A program made the translations under genes and the position numbers. 64,000 nucleotides of DNA, taken from positions 1 through 64,000 of the forward strand of contig JADJCG010000006.1 in the NCBI GenBank assembly GCA_016703335.1. The letters run 5' to 3'. This DNA is from Caulobacteraceae bacterium. Its GTDB lineage: Bacteria; Pseudomonadota; Alphaproteobacteria; Caulobacterales; Aquidulcibacteraceae. The notes beneath the pieces were generated by a model. That model searched no databases, was not told where the DNA came from, and saw only the letters and a list, made by a program, of their open reading frames with translations. This document shows positions 46,826 through 58,844 of the stretch, in pieces. The number at the start of each line of letters is the position of its first letter. The stretch's first letter is position 1.

Positions 46826-47395
46826 TTATGCCGCGATAATGCCTGCGGCTTGGCGCACTGGTTTGAAGCTGTGCCTATGGATTGGGCAGGGGCCAAGCTC
46901 GGCCAAGGCCCGCTGGTGCTCTGGCGTACCGTATCCCTTGTGCTTGGCGAAGGCGTAGCCGGGATATTGCGCGCAGAACGCGACCATCATCCGGTCGCGC
47001 TCAACCTTGGCGATGATCGAGGCGGCCGAGATCGAGGCGACGTAGGCGTCGCCATCGATGATCATCTCGATTGGGCAGGGCAGATCCGGCGCTTGGTTGC
47101 CATCAATGAGCGCCGCAACCGGGCGCTCTGAAAGCCGGTCAAAAGCGCGGCGCATCGCAAGATACGTGGCTTGGAGGATGTTGATCTGATCGATCTCTTC
47201 GGGGCTTGCGACGCCAACGCCGACGATGCTGCAGGCGCGGATCGCGAGCGCCAGTTCTTCGCGCGCTTCGGCTGAGAGCTGCTTGGAATCCGCGAGCCCC
47301 TTCGGGCGCTTCTTTGCGGGCAAGATGACGGCCGCGGCGACCACCGGCCCCGCCCAGGGCCCGCGCCCCGCCTCGTCGATCCCACAAATCCCCAT
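46826..47395 (-). CDS. rnhB: Ribonuclease HII
   Basis: This enzyme removes ribonucleotides and RNA primers from DNA. GICGIDEAGRGPWAGPVVAA has the catalytic DEAGRG (D,E) pair; ALIDGNQ and MIIDGDAYVASISAASIIAK supply the other acidic residues. HKGYGTPEHQRALAELG is the conserved C-terminal motif. An upstream TTG at 47431 would add 12 residues. The rnhB-ccrM neighbourhood is known in Caulobacter. Intact. Confidence 0.92.
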   Translation of the reverse strand: MGICGIDEAGRGPWAGPVVAAAVILPAKKRPKGLADSKQLSAEAREELALAIRACSIVGVGVASPEEIDQINILQATYLAMRRAFDRLSERPVAALIDGNQAPDLPCPIEMIIDGDAYVASISAASIIAKVERDRMMVAFCAQYPGYAFAKHKGYGTPEHQRALAELGPCPIHRHSFKPVRQAAGIIAA

Positions 47396-47433
47396 GGGCA
47401 CAGGATGGGGCGGATTCGTTGCGCGGGGCAAAC

Positions 47434-47513
47434 GTCAAGGACAGTGCGCTTTTAGACAAGGGCGCTTGACAATCGGCGGAGGTGGTGTCAAGTAAGCATG
47501 ACAAGCAGACAAG
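47434..47513 (+). promoter_or_regulatory. Promoter region with repeated GACAAG/CTTGAC motifs
   Basis: Six related hexamers occur in 80 bases: gtcaag at 47434, gacaag at 47455, cttgaca at 47465, tgtcaag at 47486, gacaag at 47500 and 47508. cttgaca/tgtcaag form an inverted repeat, and TTGACA resembles a -35 element. The site lies upstream of the membrane/XRE cassette and may bind its XRE regulator. Confidence 0.4.
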
Positions 47514-47533
47514 GTCGCTTGATGGAGGGTCGG

Positions 47534-47725
47534 ATGCGGGGTCGGTTCAGCGTTGGCGTGGTGGCCGCGATCGTGGTCGCCATTTGGGCGGCGACGAATA
47601 GCGGGGCGCAGTCGGCGCCGGTTCAGCACGCGGGCGCGCCCGTCGAGGTGACACTGGCGCTGCAGCCGGAAGGCCCATCGCTGCGCATCAGTCACGACGC
47701 GCTCGCCGTCACGCTCACATTTTGA
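47534..47725 (+). CDS. Small secreted protein, first gene of the membrane/XRE cassette
   Basis: This 63-residue protein starts after GGAGGGTCGG. A signal-like helix (FSVGVVAAIVVAIWAATNSG) is followed by AQSAPVQHAGAPVEVTLALQ and a beta-rich tail. No family is recognised. It ends 9 bases before the next membrane gene, so it is likely the first cistron of that operon. Confidence 0.5.
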   Translation: MRGRFSVGVVAAIVVAIWAATNSGAQSAPVQHAGAPVEVTLALQPEGPSLRISHDALAVTLTF

Positions 47726-47734
47726 GGATCACCA

Positions 47735-48142
47735 ATGATCGAGCATGTGCCCGATAAACTGAAACCCGTCGCGCAACGCTATGCGCGCGAGATGATCATC
47801 GCTTCGCTGCTTTATGCGGTCGTGGTGTTCGCGGGCGCGTATGCGACGCGAATGGAGTTGCCGCACTGGGTGATTGTCGTCGCCGCCATTGTGCCGATCT
47901 TCCCGGGCTGCTGATGCTGCTGCGCGTACATCACATTCGTGAACGGCATCGATGAGTTTCAGCGCCGCATTCAAACTGAAGCTGTGATGATCGCCGCGGG
48001 CGTCACCGGCTTTGGCACCTTCACCTACGGCTTCCTGGAAGAGTGGGCGGGATTTCCGCATCTGCCGCTGATCTGGGTGTTGCCGATTTTGATCGGGTCG
48101 TGGGGCATCGCGCTCTGCATCGTTCGCCTGAAGTACAAGTGA
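47735..48142 (+). CDS. Small four-helix membrane protein of the XRE cassette, frameshifted
   Basis: Reconstruction gives about 135 residues. MIEHVPDKLKPVAQRYAREM, helix IIASLLYAVVVFAGAYA, helix WVIVVAAIVPIFP, then at least one indel near 47910. After it FVNGIDEFQRRIQTEAVMIA, GVTGFGTFTYGFLEEW and helix LIWVLPILIGSWGIALCIV. The DEFQRRIQTEA motif resembles the small membrane proteins usually paired with a short XRE regulator. Function is unknown. Confidence 0.55.
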
Positions 48143-48154
48143 GGAGGGCGGTCA

Positions 48155-48540
48155 TGACACTTCTTCGACACCGCGGGAAGACAGGCGCCGTAAGAATCTT
48201 CCGCGACTGCTGATCGCCGCGTGGTGTACTGCCGGCGGTTTTGGGCGGCGCGTTGGCGATCAAGTGGTTGATCCCCCGCAATGGGTCGCGGCTTTGCTTG
48301 CGTTCGCGCCGATCGGCCCGCCTTTGCTGACGCGCGCGCTTCGCTACAGCGCGCTCACTCGATGAGCTTCATCGCCGCTTGCATAGCGAGTCAATGATGA
48401 TCGCCGCGGCGGTTGTCGCCTTGGCGACGGCGGGGCTCGAAGACCTGCCGGTCTTCCCGCATGTCTTTGATGCTTTGGGTGTTTCCGCGATCTGCATCGC
48501 TTGGAGTGATCGCCTGATCGTGCGGCGGAGACACCAATGA
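48155..48540 (+). CDS. Second small membrane protein of the XRE cassette, frameshifted
   Basis: Start ATG follows GAGGAGGGCGGTC. Reading across several frames gives a membrane helix around WLIPPQWVAALLAFAPIGP, then ALTDELHRRLHSESMMIAAA, VVALATAGLEDLPVFPHVFD and SAICIAWSDRLIVRRRHQ. The DELHRRLHSESMMIAAA segment parallels DEFQRRIQTEAVMIAAG in the previous gene, so the two are paralogues. The stop overlaps the XRE start (ATGA). Confidence 0.5.
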
Positions 48541-48749
48541 GAAATCGTCTCAAGGTGCTGCGCGCCGAGCGCAAGTTGAGCCAGGCCGATCTTGCCGACA
48601 AACTCGATGTCTCACGCCAAAGCGTGAATGCGATCGAGACTGGCAAGTACGATCCCTCGCTGCCGCTCGCTTTTAGGATCGCCAAGGTTTTCGCCCTGCC
48701 GATCGAACAAATTTTCAGCGACGATGAAGTCGCACAAGCCGCCGAATAG
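48537..48749 (+). CDS. Small XRE family helix-turn-helix regulator
   Basis: This intact 70-residue protein is one HTH domain: MRNRLKVLRAERKLSQADLA DKLDVSRQSVNAIETGKYDP. It belongs to the short YozG-like regulators that accompany small membrane proteins. Start and stop overlaps with the upstream membrane gene suggest strict co-expression. It probably autoregulates the operon. Confidence 0.85.
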   Translation: MRNRLKVLRAERKLSQADLADKLDVSRQSVNAIETGKYDPSLPLAFRIAKVFALPIEQIFSDDEVAQAAE

Positions 48750-48758
48750 GAACGCGTT

Positions 48759-49046
48759 ATGTCTGTTCTGCCTGTGTCTCAAAACAAACGCCGCGCGCTT
48801 TATCGCAACCTGATGGTTGGCTTGATTGCTATTCTTGGCGTGCTTGCTTTCGTCAGCCGCTCGTTCGGGCGTCGAGGTTCATCAAGGCGCCGCGTTTGAC
48901 ATTGCTGCCGGTGGTCGCATTGGCGGCGCTTCAGTTCGGCGCGCTCGATGAGGTCGCCAAACACGCGCACTACGCGGCCTGGTACTGGGGTCGTCTCACG
49001 GCGCTTGTCGCGATTCTCGACGATCCACTGGCTGCGCACGCGCTAA
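48759..49046 (+). CDS. Third small membrane protein of the XRE cassette, frameshifted, end uncertain
   Basis: MSVLPVSQNKRRALYRNLMV and helix GLIAILGVLAFVSRSFG are in one frame. After an indel near 48870-48890 another frame reads LPVVALAALQFGALDEVAKH AHYAAWYWG RLTALVAIL. ALDEVAKHAHYAAW fits the same Asp-Glu helix as the two upstream genes. The stop is uncertain: TAA at 49044-49046 needs a second shift. Confidence 0.4.
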
Positions 49047-49108
49047 GCTCAGCATCGCCTAAGATTTTAGCTCAAATTTTAAGGCGCGTGAGCGCCGAAG
49101 GAGAAGTC

Positions 49109-49992
49109 ATGTTCGATATCACTCGCAAACTTTTGGTCGGCTCGCTCGCCGCCTTGGTGATCAGCGCGGCAGTCGGCCCGAGTAGTGCGCAGACCTTCAC
49201 GCCGAGCCGCTTCACTGTTGAAGTGCTCGGCCAAGGACCGGATGTGATCTTCATTCCAGGCTTGGGCTCAAGCCGCGACGTGTGGGCGGCGCAGGCTGAC
49301 GCGCTCGCCGCGACGCATCGCTTGCATCTCGTGCAGCTCAACGGCTTTGCCGGCCAACCTGTCGGCGCGCCGGCGGGGCAGGTGGTGCAGCCGGTTGTGG
49401 ATGAACTGGCGCACTACATCGAAGCGAACCACCTCGATCATCCGGCTGTTATTGGTCACTCGATGGGCGGCTTTACGGGGTTGATGCTGGCGCGTCAGCA
49501 TCCAGGCGATGTCGGCCGCTTGATGATCGTGGACTCGCTGCCGTTCTTCAGCGGCATGTTTGGACCGCAGGCAACGGCGCAGAATGTCGAGCCGCAAGCG
49601 CGGGCGATGCGCGACGCGATCGCCGCCGCTGATGACGCGACGTTCACGGCGCAACAGAATGGCGGCATCGCGCGGCTGGTGAAGTCGGAGCCGCACCGCG
49701 CCGAAGTTGTCGGCTGGGGAGTGGCGTCCGATCGCGCCACGTTCGCGCAAGCCATGTACGAAGTGATGACCACCGACATGCGCGGCGAAGTCGCGAACGT
49801 GCAGGCGCCGATCACGGTCGTCTACGCCTACGATGCCGCCATGGGCCCAGAAGCGATGATCGGCGGCCTCTATCGTGGCCAGTATACGCCAGCGCCGCAC
49901 GTGAGCTTCGTGCGCATCGACGGCTCCTACCATTTCATCATGTTCGACCAACCGGCCGCGTTCCGCCGCGGTGGCGGGATTTCCTCCGCTAG
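49109..49992 (+). CDS. Alpha/beta hydrolase, secreted, frameshift at 3' end
   Basis: This protein of about 294 residues starts after GAAGGAGAAGTC with a signal peptide (LLVGSLAALVISAAVGPSSA). The fold is shown by VIFIPGLGSSRDVW, the nucleophile elbow VIGHSMGGFTGLMLARQHPG (Ser) and a late SYHFIMF (His). Two indels near 49960-49985 hide FAAVAGFLR and the stop at 49990, so the raw frame reads straight into glyQ. The substrate is unknown. Confidence 0.78.
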
Positions 49993-50032
49993 GCGGTTGA
50001 TTGCGAAGGCGGGCGCCTGTACGCGTCCGCCC

Positions 50033-50908
50033 ATGCCTGCGCACAAAGCTCCCCGCTGTTTTCAGGACGTGATCCTGACGCTCCAGACTTACTGGGCTGA
50101 GCAGGGTTGCGCGATCCTGCAGCCGTATGACGAGCAAGTCGGCGCTGGCACGCTGCACCCGGCTACGACGCTGCGCTCGCTTGGGCCGAAGCCGTGGCGC
50201 GCTGCGTACGTGCAGCCCTCGCGCCGGCCGAAGGATGGCCGCTATGGCGAGAACCCGAACCGGCTGCAGCACTATTATCAGTTTCAGGTGATCCTGAAGC
50301 CGAACCCGCCGAACCTGCAGGAGCTTTATCTCAACTCGCTCGCGCGCATCGGCATCGATCCGCTGCTGCACGACATTCGCTTCGTCGAAGACGATTGGGA
50401 AAATCCGACTGTCGGCGCGTGGGGTTTGGGTTGGGAAGTTTGGTGCGATGGGATGGAGGTGTCGCAATACACCTACTTCCAACAAGTCGGCGGCTTGGAC
50501 GTGCGCCCGGTAAGCGGCGAGCTGACCTACGGGCTTGAGCGCTTGGCGATGTATGTGTTCGGCGTTGATCGCGTGTACGATTTGCCGTTCAACGATCCGG
50601 ATAGCGCCACGCCGCTGACGTATGGCGACATCTTCCTCGAAAACGAGAAGCAACAATCGCGGTTTAATTTCGAGCTGAGCGATCCGGAGCAAAATCTCCG
50701 CTGGTTCACCGATGCTGAAGCGACGGCGAAGTGTTTGCTGGCAGAGGGCAATGTGCTGCCGGCGTTCGACTACACGCTGAAGGCTTCGCACCTGTTCAAT
50801 CTGCTTGATGCGCGTGGTGTCGTGTCGCCGACGGAGCGGCAGAGTTTCATCGCGCGTCGCGATCTGGCGAAGGTTGCGCGCGAGTGCTTGGGCGCAGGGC
50901 AAAGCTAA
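50033..50908 (+). CDS. glyQ: Glycine-tRNA ligase alpha subunit
   Basis: This intact subunit of 291 residues starts MPAHKAPRCFQDVILTLQTY. Class II motifs are clear: LQPYDEQVGAGTLHPATTLR, YVQPSRRPKDGRYGENPNRL and QVILKPNPPNLQELYLNSL, then CDGMEVSQYTYFQQVGG. It forms the alpha2beta2 enzyme charging tRNA-Gly with GlyS. The stop overlaps the glyS start (TAATG). Confidence 0.95.
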   Translation: MPAHKAPRCFQDVILTLQTYWAEQGCAILQPYDEQVGAGTLHPATTLRSLGPKPWRAAYVQPSRRPKDGRYGENPNRLQHYYQFQVILKPNPPNLQELYLNSLARIGIDPLLHDIRFVEDDWENPTVGAWGLGWEVWCDGMEVSQYTYFQQVGGLDVRPVSGELTYGLERLAMYVFGVDRVYDLPFNDPDSATPLTYGDIFLENEKQQSRFNFELSDPEQNLRWFTDAEATAKCLLAEGNVLPAFDYTLKASHLFNLLDARGVVSPTERQSFIARRDLAKVARECLGAGQS

Positions 50909-53036
50909 TGCCCCAACTTTTGCTCGAACTGTTCTCTGAAGAAATCCCAGCGCGCATGCAAAAGCGCGCGGAAGAGGATTTGGCGAAGGCGTTTGGCGAA
51001 AAGCTGAAGGCGGCGGGCTTGGACGCGAAGGCGATCAAGACGTTCTCCTCGCCGCGCCGTCTTGGCTTGTTCATTGACGGTCTGCCGGCGAAAGCGGCGG
51101 ACGTGAATGAAGAGCGCAAAGGGCCGCGCGTCGGTTCTCCTGAACAGGCGTTGCAGGGCTTCTTGAAGGGCGCAGGGCTGACGTCGATCGATCAAGCGCA
51201 GATCGTTGAGGACAAGAAGGGCTCGTTCTACGTCGCGAAGATTGAGCGCGCTGGCCGCGCGACGACGGAGATCGTGCAGGAGATCATGCCCGAAATTGTG
51301 CGCGCGTTTCCGTGGCCGAAATCGATGCGCTCGCAATCGAGCGACCTGCAATGGGTGCGTCCGCTGCACAACATTTGCTGCGTGTTCGACGGCAAGGCGG
51401 TGAAGATCGCGGTTGAGGGCGTGGGCTCGGAAGCCGTGACCTGGGGCCATCGCTTCCATGCGCCGGAAGCGATGCCGGTGACGAACGCGGCCGATCACGC
51501 CTCGAAGCTGCGTGGCGCCAAAGTGCTGATCGAGCGCGAGGAGCGCAAGACGATCATCCTCGAACAAGCCAAGAAGCTCTGCGCCGCGAAGGGGCTGGAG
51601 CTGGTTGAGGATGTCGGCCTGCTTGAAGAGGTCGCGGGTCTGGTTGAGTGGCCGGTCGTGCTGCTCGGCGACATGGACCCGGATTTTTGATCTGCCGGGC
51701 GAAGTGATCCGGCTCTCGATGCGCACGCACCAAGTATTTCGCCGTGCGCGATCCGAAGACGAAGGGCCTCGCGCCGCACTTCGTCGTGGTGGCGAACATC
51801 GAAGCGAAGGATGGCGGCAAGGCCATCGCCGCGGGCAACGCGCGCGTGCTCTCGGCGCGTCTGAACGATGCGCAATTCTTCTGGAAGGTCGACACTGCGA
51901 CTCCGCTCTATACCGAAGAGCGCAAGGCGAAGCTGGAGAAGATCGTCTTCCACCAAAAGCTGGGCAGCGTGTGGGATAAGGTCGAGCGCGTGAAGGCGCT
52001 GGCCGAAGAACTCTGCGCCGTCACCGGCGCCGATCCGAAACTGGTGCGCGAAGCGGCCAGTCTCTGCAAAATGGATTTGGTGACGGAAACCGTCGGCGAA
52101 TTCCCCGAACTGCAAGGGCAGGTAGGACGCCAGCTTTCCGCGCTGACCAAAGGCAACCACGAAAGCGTCGCCGCCGCGATCGAAGATCACTATCGGCCGC
52201 TTGGGCCGAATGATCGTGTGCCGACTGATAAGGTTGCGCTCACGCTCGCACTTGCTGACAAGTTGGACTCCCTCGTTGGTTTCTGGGCGATAGATGAAAA
52301 GCCCACAGGCTCGAGTGACCCGTACGCCCTGCGACGCGCCGCGTTGGGGTTTGTGCGGATACTGCTCACCAACAACGTTCGCGTTCAGGTTGGCGCCGGC
52401 GCCCATGTTGGCAACAGCGCGATAATCCATGCGCTAAGTGCCTACTCTGTTGAGAAGGGCGGCGGCCCGCTTCGCGGTGGTTTGGGACAACAACGCCGAG
52501 CAGTTTGTGCAGGGCCTGTTCGCCTTCCTCGCCGATCGCCTGAAAGTTCAGCTCCGCGACCAAGGCAAGCGCCACGATCTCGTCGATGCAGTCTTTGCGC
52601 TCGGCGATGACGATCTCGTGCGCATCGTCGCGCGCGTTGAAGCGCTCGATGCGTTCCTGAAAACCGAAGACGGCGTGAACTTGCTGGCGGGCTACAAGCG
52701 CGCGGCCAATATCCTCGCGGCGGAGGAGAAGAAGGGAAATGGAGCGCGCGAGGCGCAAGGGCCAAGTGGATCGTCCAAGCTCGCCGAACCCGCCGAGAAG
52801 GCGCTCTACGAGGCGCTGGAAAAAGCGCTGCCCGCCGCGCGCGCGGCGGTGGAGAAAGAAGAGTTCGCCGCGGCGATGAAGGCGCTCTCGGGCCTTCGCG
52901 CGCCGGTCGACGCTTTCTTCGAAAAAGTCCTCGTCAACGCCGAAGATCCGATGCTGCGCCGCAATAGACTTTGCTGCTCTCGCGGTTACGGGAGGCGCTG
53001 TCCGCCGTGGCGGATTTCTCGAAGATCGAGGGCTAA
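50908..53036 (+). CDS. glyS: Glycine-tRNA ligase beta subunit, about four frameshifts
   Basis: The reconstructed protein has about 705 residues, the normal length. MPQLLLELFSEEIPARMQKR, WGHRFHAPEAMPV, LLEEVAGLVEWPVVLLGDMD; breaks at about 51687 (T-run, DFLDLPGEVI) and 51735 (THQKYFAVRD); then FPELQGQVGRQLSALTKGNH and DKLDSLVGFWAIDEKPTGSS DPYALRRAALG; breaks at about 52460 and 52960; end LREALSAVADFSKIEG. All family blocks are present, so indel error is more likely than loss of an essential gene. Confidence 0.88.
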
Positions 53037-53077
53037 CGACTGCTTCGCGCCTCGCGAGGGTCGCGAGGGAAGTGTCG

Positions 53078-55588
<2,511 letters not shown>

Positions 55589-55780
55589 GCGCCTCCGGGC
55601 CTTCCGAGTAACGTTACGTCACTCGCCTGCGACCGGCGCGACCCGCCGTCGCGGGCTATTTCGCCTCGTTGGTGAAGTGGCACGAGCTTCGCAAGACTTT
55701 GCGGGCTTTGGCCTTTCTCGGCGTGACCTCACGGTTTCACCCCTGAAAGAAATGGACCAGTTCAGCGGGGAGGCGAGACT

Positions 55781-56977
55781 ATGAACAAAAAGTCAATCGC
55801 CCCTCGGGCGCGCGTCCTGTATCCCCCCGGAACCCGAGGACACAATATTCCTCAGGCGAAACGTTCTGGGCTGCTGCGGAATATTTGGCTTTCGTTTGTG
55901 CCAATTCTGCACACCATTAAGCGGGGCTTAATGCATTTGTCGTTGTTCTGGCGTCGACTGACTATTCTTGCGGGCGAGATTCGGACCCAGGTAATGGTAG
56001 AGATCGACAAGAACCCACTGGCCGTGCGCCAGGGCGCTGCGACGATCATGTGCTTAGCGGCTGCTGCAGTCGCGATGCCCGTGATCTCGCACCGAGCTGC
56101 TGAGCAACGCGATGGCGCCGAGTGGGCTGCCACGTCGACGGCGTTCGCCGCGCAGTTCGAGCAAGAGCTCCTGGCGTCTGATCCCAACGCACGCGTTGAG
56201 CTGACGTCCTTCCGCACTGAAGACGGCCTGCGCGCGCGCGGCCAATCAACCTTGTTCGAGAGCCCGGACGCTCGCGCCATGATGGTGCAAGCGGTCCTGC
56301 GTGGCCCGTCCACGGTTCAGCAACAGCCGACGACGCCAGCCGTTCCGACCCAACAGCAGATCGACGCACGTCAAGAGAACTGCCTTGCGCAGGCGATCTA
56401 TTATGAAGCGCGCGGCGAGAGCCAGCGCGGCCAGATCGCGGTCGCGGAAGTCATCATGAACCGCGCCAAGTCCGGCTACTACCCGAACTCGGTCTGCGGC
56501 GTCGTCTATCAGGGTTCGCACCGCTCGACCGGCTGCCAGTTCACCTTCACCTGCGACGGCTCGATCAATCATCGTCCTCGTGGCCGTGCTTGGGACCGCG
56601 CTCAGCGCGTCGCAACGGCTGTTATGTCAGGCTACACCCGTCCGATCACGCAAGGCGCAACGCACTACCACACGCTCGCCGTGAACCCGGTTTGGAATTC
56701 GGGCCTCGTCGAAACGACGACGATCGAGAGCCACGTCTTCTATCGCTTCCCGAACCGCTCGGAGCGTGCGCACTACCAAGAAGCGCTCGCCCGTCGTCGT
56801 GGGTCGCTGGGCTCGCGCCGTAGCGAAGGCGCTGACGCACTGATCCCGGAAGCGTCTGACGCGGCTGCTGGCATCGAAGACGGCGCGACGCAGGAAACGG
56901 CGCCAGCCGCGAGCGAAGCTGTGACCGACACCAGCGCGCAGAACACCGCGACGCCGACGGACGAAGTCGCGACCTAA
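55781..56977 (+). CDS. SleB-like cell wall hydrolase
   Basis: This 398-residue protein has a basic N-terminus, one membrane segment (MCLAAAAVAMPVISHRAA, ~90-107), a linker rich in Gln/Pro/Thr, and a Hydrolase_2 domain at ~205-330: NCLAQAIYYEARGESQRGQI with the catalytic Glu in YEARGE, VAEVIMNRAKSGYYPNSVCG and ATHYHTL. The tail is Ala/Thr/Glu-rich. It probably cleaves peptidoglycan at the outer face of the inner membrane. Intact. Confidence 0.85.
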   Translation: MNKKSIAPRARVLYPPGTRGHNIPQAKRSGLLRNIWLSFVPILHTIKRGLMHLSLFWRRLTILAGEIRTQVMVEIDKNPLAVRQGAATIMCLAAAAVAMPVISHRAAEQRDGAEWAATSTAFAAQFEQELLASDPNARVELTSFRTEDGLRARGQSTLFESPDARAMMVQAVLRGPSTVQQQPTTPAVPTQQQIDARQENCLAQAIYYEARGESQRGQIAVAEVIMNRAKSGYYPNSVCGVVYQGSHRSTGCQFTFTCDGSINHRPRGRAWDRAQRVATAVMSGYTRPITQGATHYHTLAVNPVWNSGLVETTTIESHVFYRFPNRSERAHYQEALARRRGSLGSRRSEGADALIPEASDAAAGIEDGATQETAPAASEAVTDTSAQNTATPTDEVAT

Positions 56978-56987
56978 GCCTCGCTGA

Positions 56988-57788
56988 TTATTCGTTCCCG
57001 AACTGCTTCTTGACTTGATTGCGCATCGCGCCGGGGAAGAACCGGGCGAAGAAGCGCGCGCGCTCCGCGGCCTTGCCGACCATGTAGTGAACCTCGTTGC
57101 CATGGGCTGCGTCCCAGGCGCGTTCGGCGGCCATGCTCACTGGATAGATCGGCGTCTTGTTTTCAACGAGCGCATCTCTGATGCGGCGGTTTGAGCCGTC
57201 GGTTGGCGTGCCATCCAAGATGGCGGTGTCGATGAACCACGGCATCAGGCTCGTCACGCGAATCCCGTAGCGGCTGAGTTCGACATCAAGCGCGTCAGTG
57301 AGGCCGCGAACGCCAAACTTCGTCGCGCAATAGATCGACATGCGCGGCGCGCCGAAAATGCCCGCAACCGACGCGGTGTTGACGATGCGCGCGCCGGGCG
57401 TTTCGCGCAGCAGCGGCAGCGCCGCGTTCACGCCGTTGATGACGCCTTTCAGATTCACATCGAGCACGAGATCGATGTCGTCATCGGTCATCTCATCGAT
57501 GAAGCCGCCTTTGCCAACGCCGGCATTGTTGAACAGCACATGCATGCGCCGGTTGGTGGCCTGGCCGAAGGTTTCGACAGCTCGCTTCCAGCCGGCGCGA
57601 TCGCGCACGTCGAACGTCATCGAGATGCGTTGGCCGTCGGGGAGCATTGCCGCGGTCTCTTCGAGGCCCTGCGGGTTCACGTCGAAGAGGCCGACGAAGT
57701 AGCCGCGCTCGGCGAAGAGTTTTGCCGTGGCGCGGCCAATGCCTGAGCCGGCGCCGGTGACGAAGATGGTTTTTTGCTGATCAGCCAT
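56988..57788 (-). CDS. Short-chain dehydrogenase/reductase
   Basis: This intact 266-residue Rossmann enzyme has the cofactor motif FVTGAGSGIGRATAKLFAER, FDVNPQG (acidic residue at the beta2 end, suggesting NAD), NNAGVGKG and the catalytic YCATK with Ser in NTASVAG. The start at MADQQKTIFV is preferred. The C-terminal part (ARFFARFFPGAMRNQVKKQF) is basic and could touch a membrane. The substrate is unknown. Confidence 0.88.
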   Translation of the reverse strand: MADQQKTIFVTGAGSGIGRATAKLFAERGYFVGLFDVNPQGLEETAAMLPDGQRISMTFDVRDRAGWKRAVETFGQATNRRMHVLFNNAGVGKGGFIDEMTDDDIDLVLDVNLKGVINGVNAALPLLRETPGARIVNTASVAGIFGAPRMSIYCATKFGVRGLTDALDVELSRYGIRVTSLMPWFIDTAILDGTPTDGSNRRIRDALVENKTPIYPVSMAAERAWDAAHGNEVHYMVGKAAERARFFARFFPGAMRNQVKKQFGNE

Positions 57789-57820
57789 GGCGGCGTTCGT
57801 CTGCCGGAACCGTTGCGTCG

Positions 57821-58798
57821 TCAAGCGCCGCGCATCGTCCTTCGCATTGCAGCAGGTGGGGCGCCGTAGAGGCGCACGAAGGCGCGGCGCATGCGTTCTG
57901 GATCGCCGAAGCCAGTGCGACGCGCGATCTCTTGGATGGCGCCGCCTTGTGCGAGCGCGGTGCGGGCGGTCTCAGCGCGGAGGCGCTCTACGGCTTTGGC
58001 CGGCGTCACGCCGGTTTCCGCTGCGTACGCTCGCGCGAAGTTGCGCGGGCTCATAGCGGCGTGCGCGGCGAGGCGCTCGACGGAGAGGCCTTCGCCCAGG
58101 TGTTCGCGCATCCAGGCATTGAGCTGTGCGAAGCGTGAGGCGCCGGAGTCGAGATCGAGGAGGGCGGAGTGTTGCGCTTGGCCTCCGGGACGTTTGGCGT
58201 AGACAACCATCTCGCGGGCCACGTCGGCCGCAACATCTTCGCCGAGATCTTCCGCGATCATCGCCAGCGCCAGATCGATGCCGGCCGTGACGCCCGCTGA
58301 CGTCCAGACGGCGCCGTCCTTCACATAGATGCAGTCCGCTTCGACCCGCACCTGCGGAAACATCTGCGCCAGCTGCGCGGCGCGCCGCCAATGCGTTGTC
58401 GCGCGCTTGCCGGCGAGCAATCCCGCTTGCGCCAACAGAAACGCGCCGGAGCACACGCTCGCCACTCGGCGTGCGCGCGATGGCGCGCGTGCGATAGCGC
58501 GGATCAGCGTTTCGTCTTGCAGTGCTTCGCGCGTGCCATTGCCGCCGACGACAATGAACGTATCGACACTCGCGCGGCCGATGGCTTCAACAGGCATTGG
58601 GATGCCAGAGGACGAGGGGATGAGCCCGGCGGCGCTCGCGACCGTGCGAAGCTCGTACGCGCCGGGCGAAAAGCGGGAGGCGACTTCGAATGCGCCGATC
58701 GGTCCGGCGGCGTCGACAATCTGAAACCCCGGAAACAGCACGACTAGCACCGTGCGTGGCTTTGGCGGAAAACGAGGCTTCTTTGACATTTCAGCCAA
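57821..58798 (-). CDS. GlxA family transcriptional regulator (DJ-1/PfpI domain plus AraC HTH)
   Basis: This 325-residue protein has a DJ-1-like N-terminal domain (VLVVLFPGFQIVDAAGPIGA and VASVCSGAFLLAQAGLLAGK, with Cys in the nucleophile-elbow place) and a C-terminal AraC domain (LSVERLAAHAAMSPRNFARA, then IQEIARRTGFGDPERMRRAF). Divergent to a DJ-1/PfpI gene that it may control. The ATG at 58789 (MSKKPRF) is an alternative start. Confidence 0.88.
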   Translation of the reverse strand: MAEMSKKPRFPPKPRTVLVVLFPGFQIVDAAGPIGAFEVASRFSPGAYELRTVASAAGLIPSSSGIPMPVEAIGRASVDTFIVVGGNGTREALQDETLIRAIARAPSRARRVASVCSGAFLLAQAGLLAGKRATTHWRRAAQLAQMFPQVRVEADCIYVKDGAVWTSAGVTAGIDLALAMIAEDLGEDVAADVAREMVVYAKRPGGQAQHSALLDLDSGASRFAQLNAWMREHLGEGLSVERLAAHAAMSPRNFARAYAAETGVTPAKAVERLRAETARTALAQGGAIQEIARRTGFGDPERMRRAFVRLYGAPPAAMRRTMRGA

Positions 58799-58844
58799 AG
58801 CCTGCCCGCGCCATTATGCGTCTGTCAATGGAGGTCTCCCGGCC

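Noticed and set aside
49268..50902. 544-codon minus-strand frame opposite the hydrolase and glyQ
   Set aside because: It is Arg/His-rich antisense of two recognised genes, created by GC-rich codon bias.
55608..55617. gtaacgttac palindrome after ppdK
   Set aside because: It is a short 10-bp palindrome with no neighbouring regulator; chance occurrence is likely.
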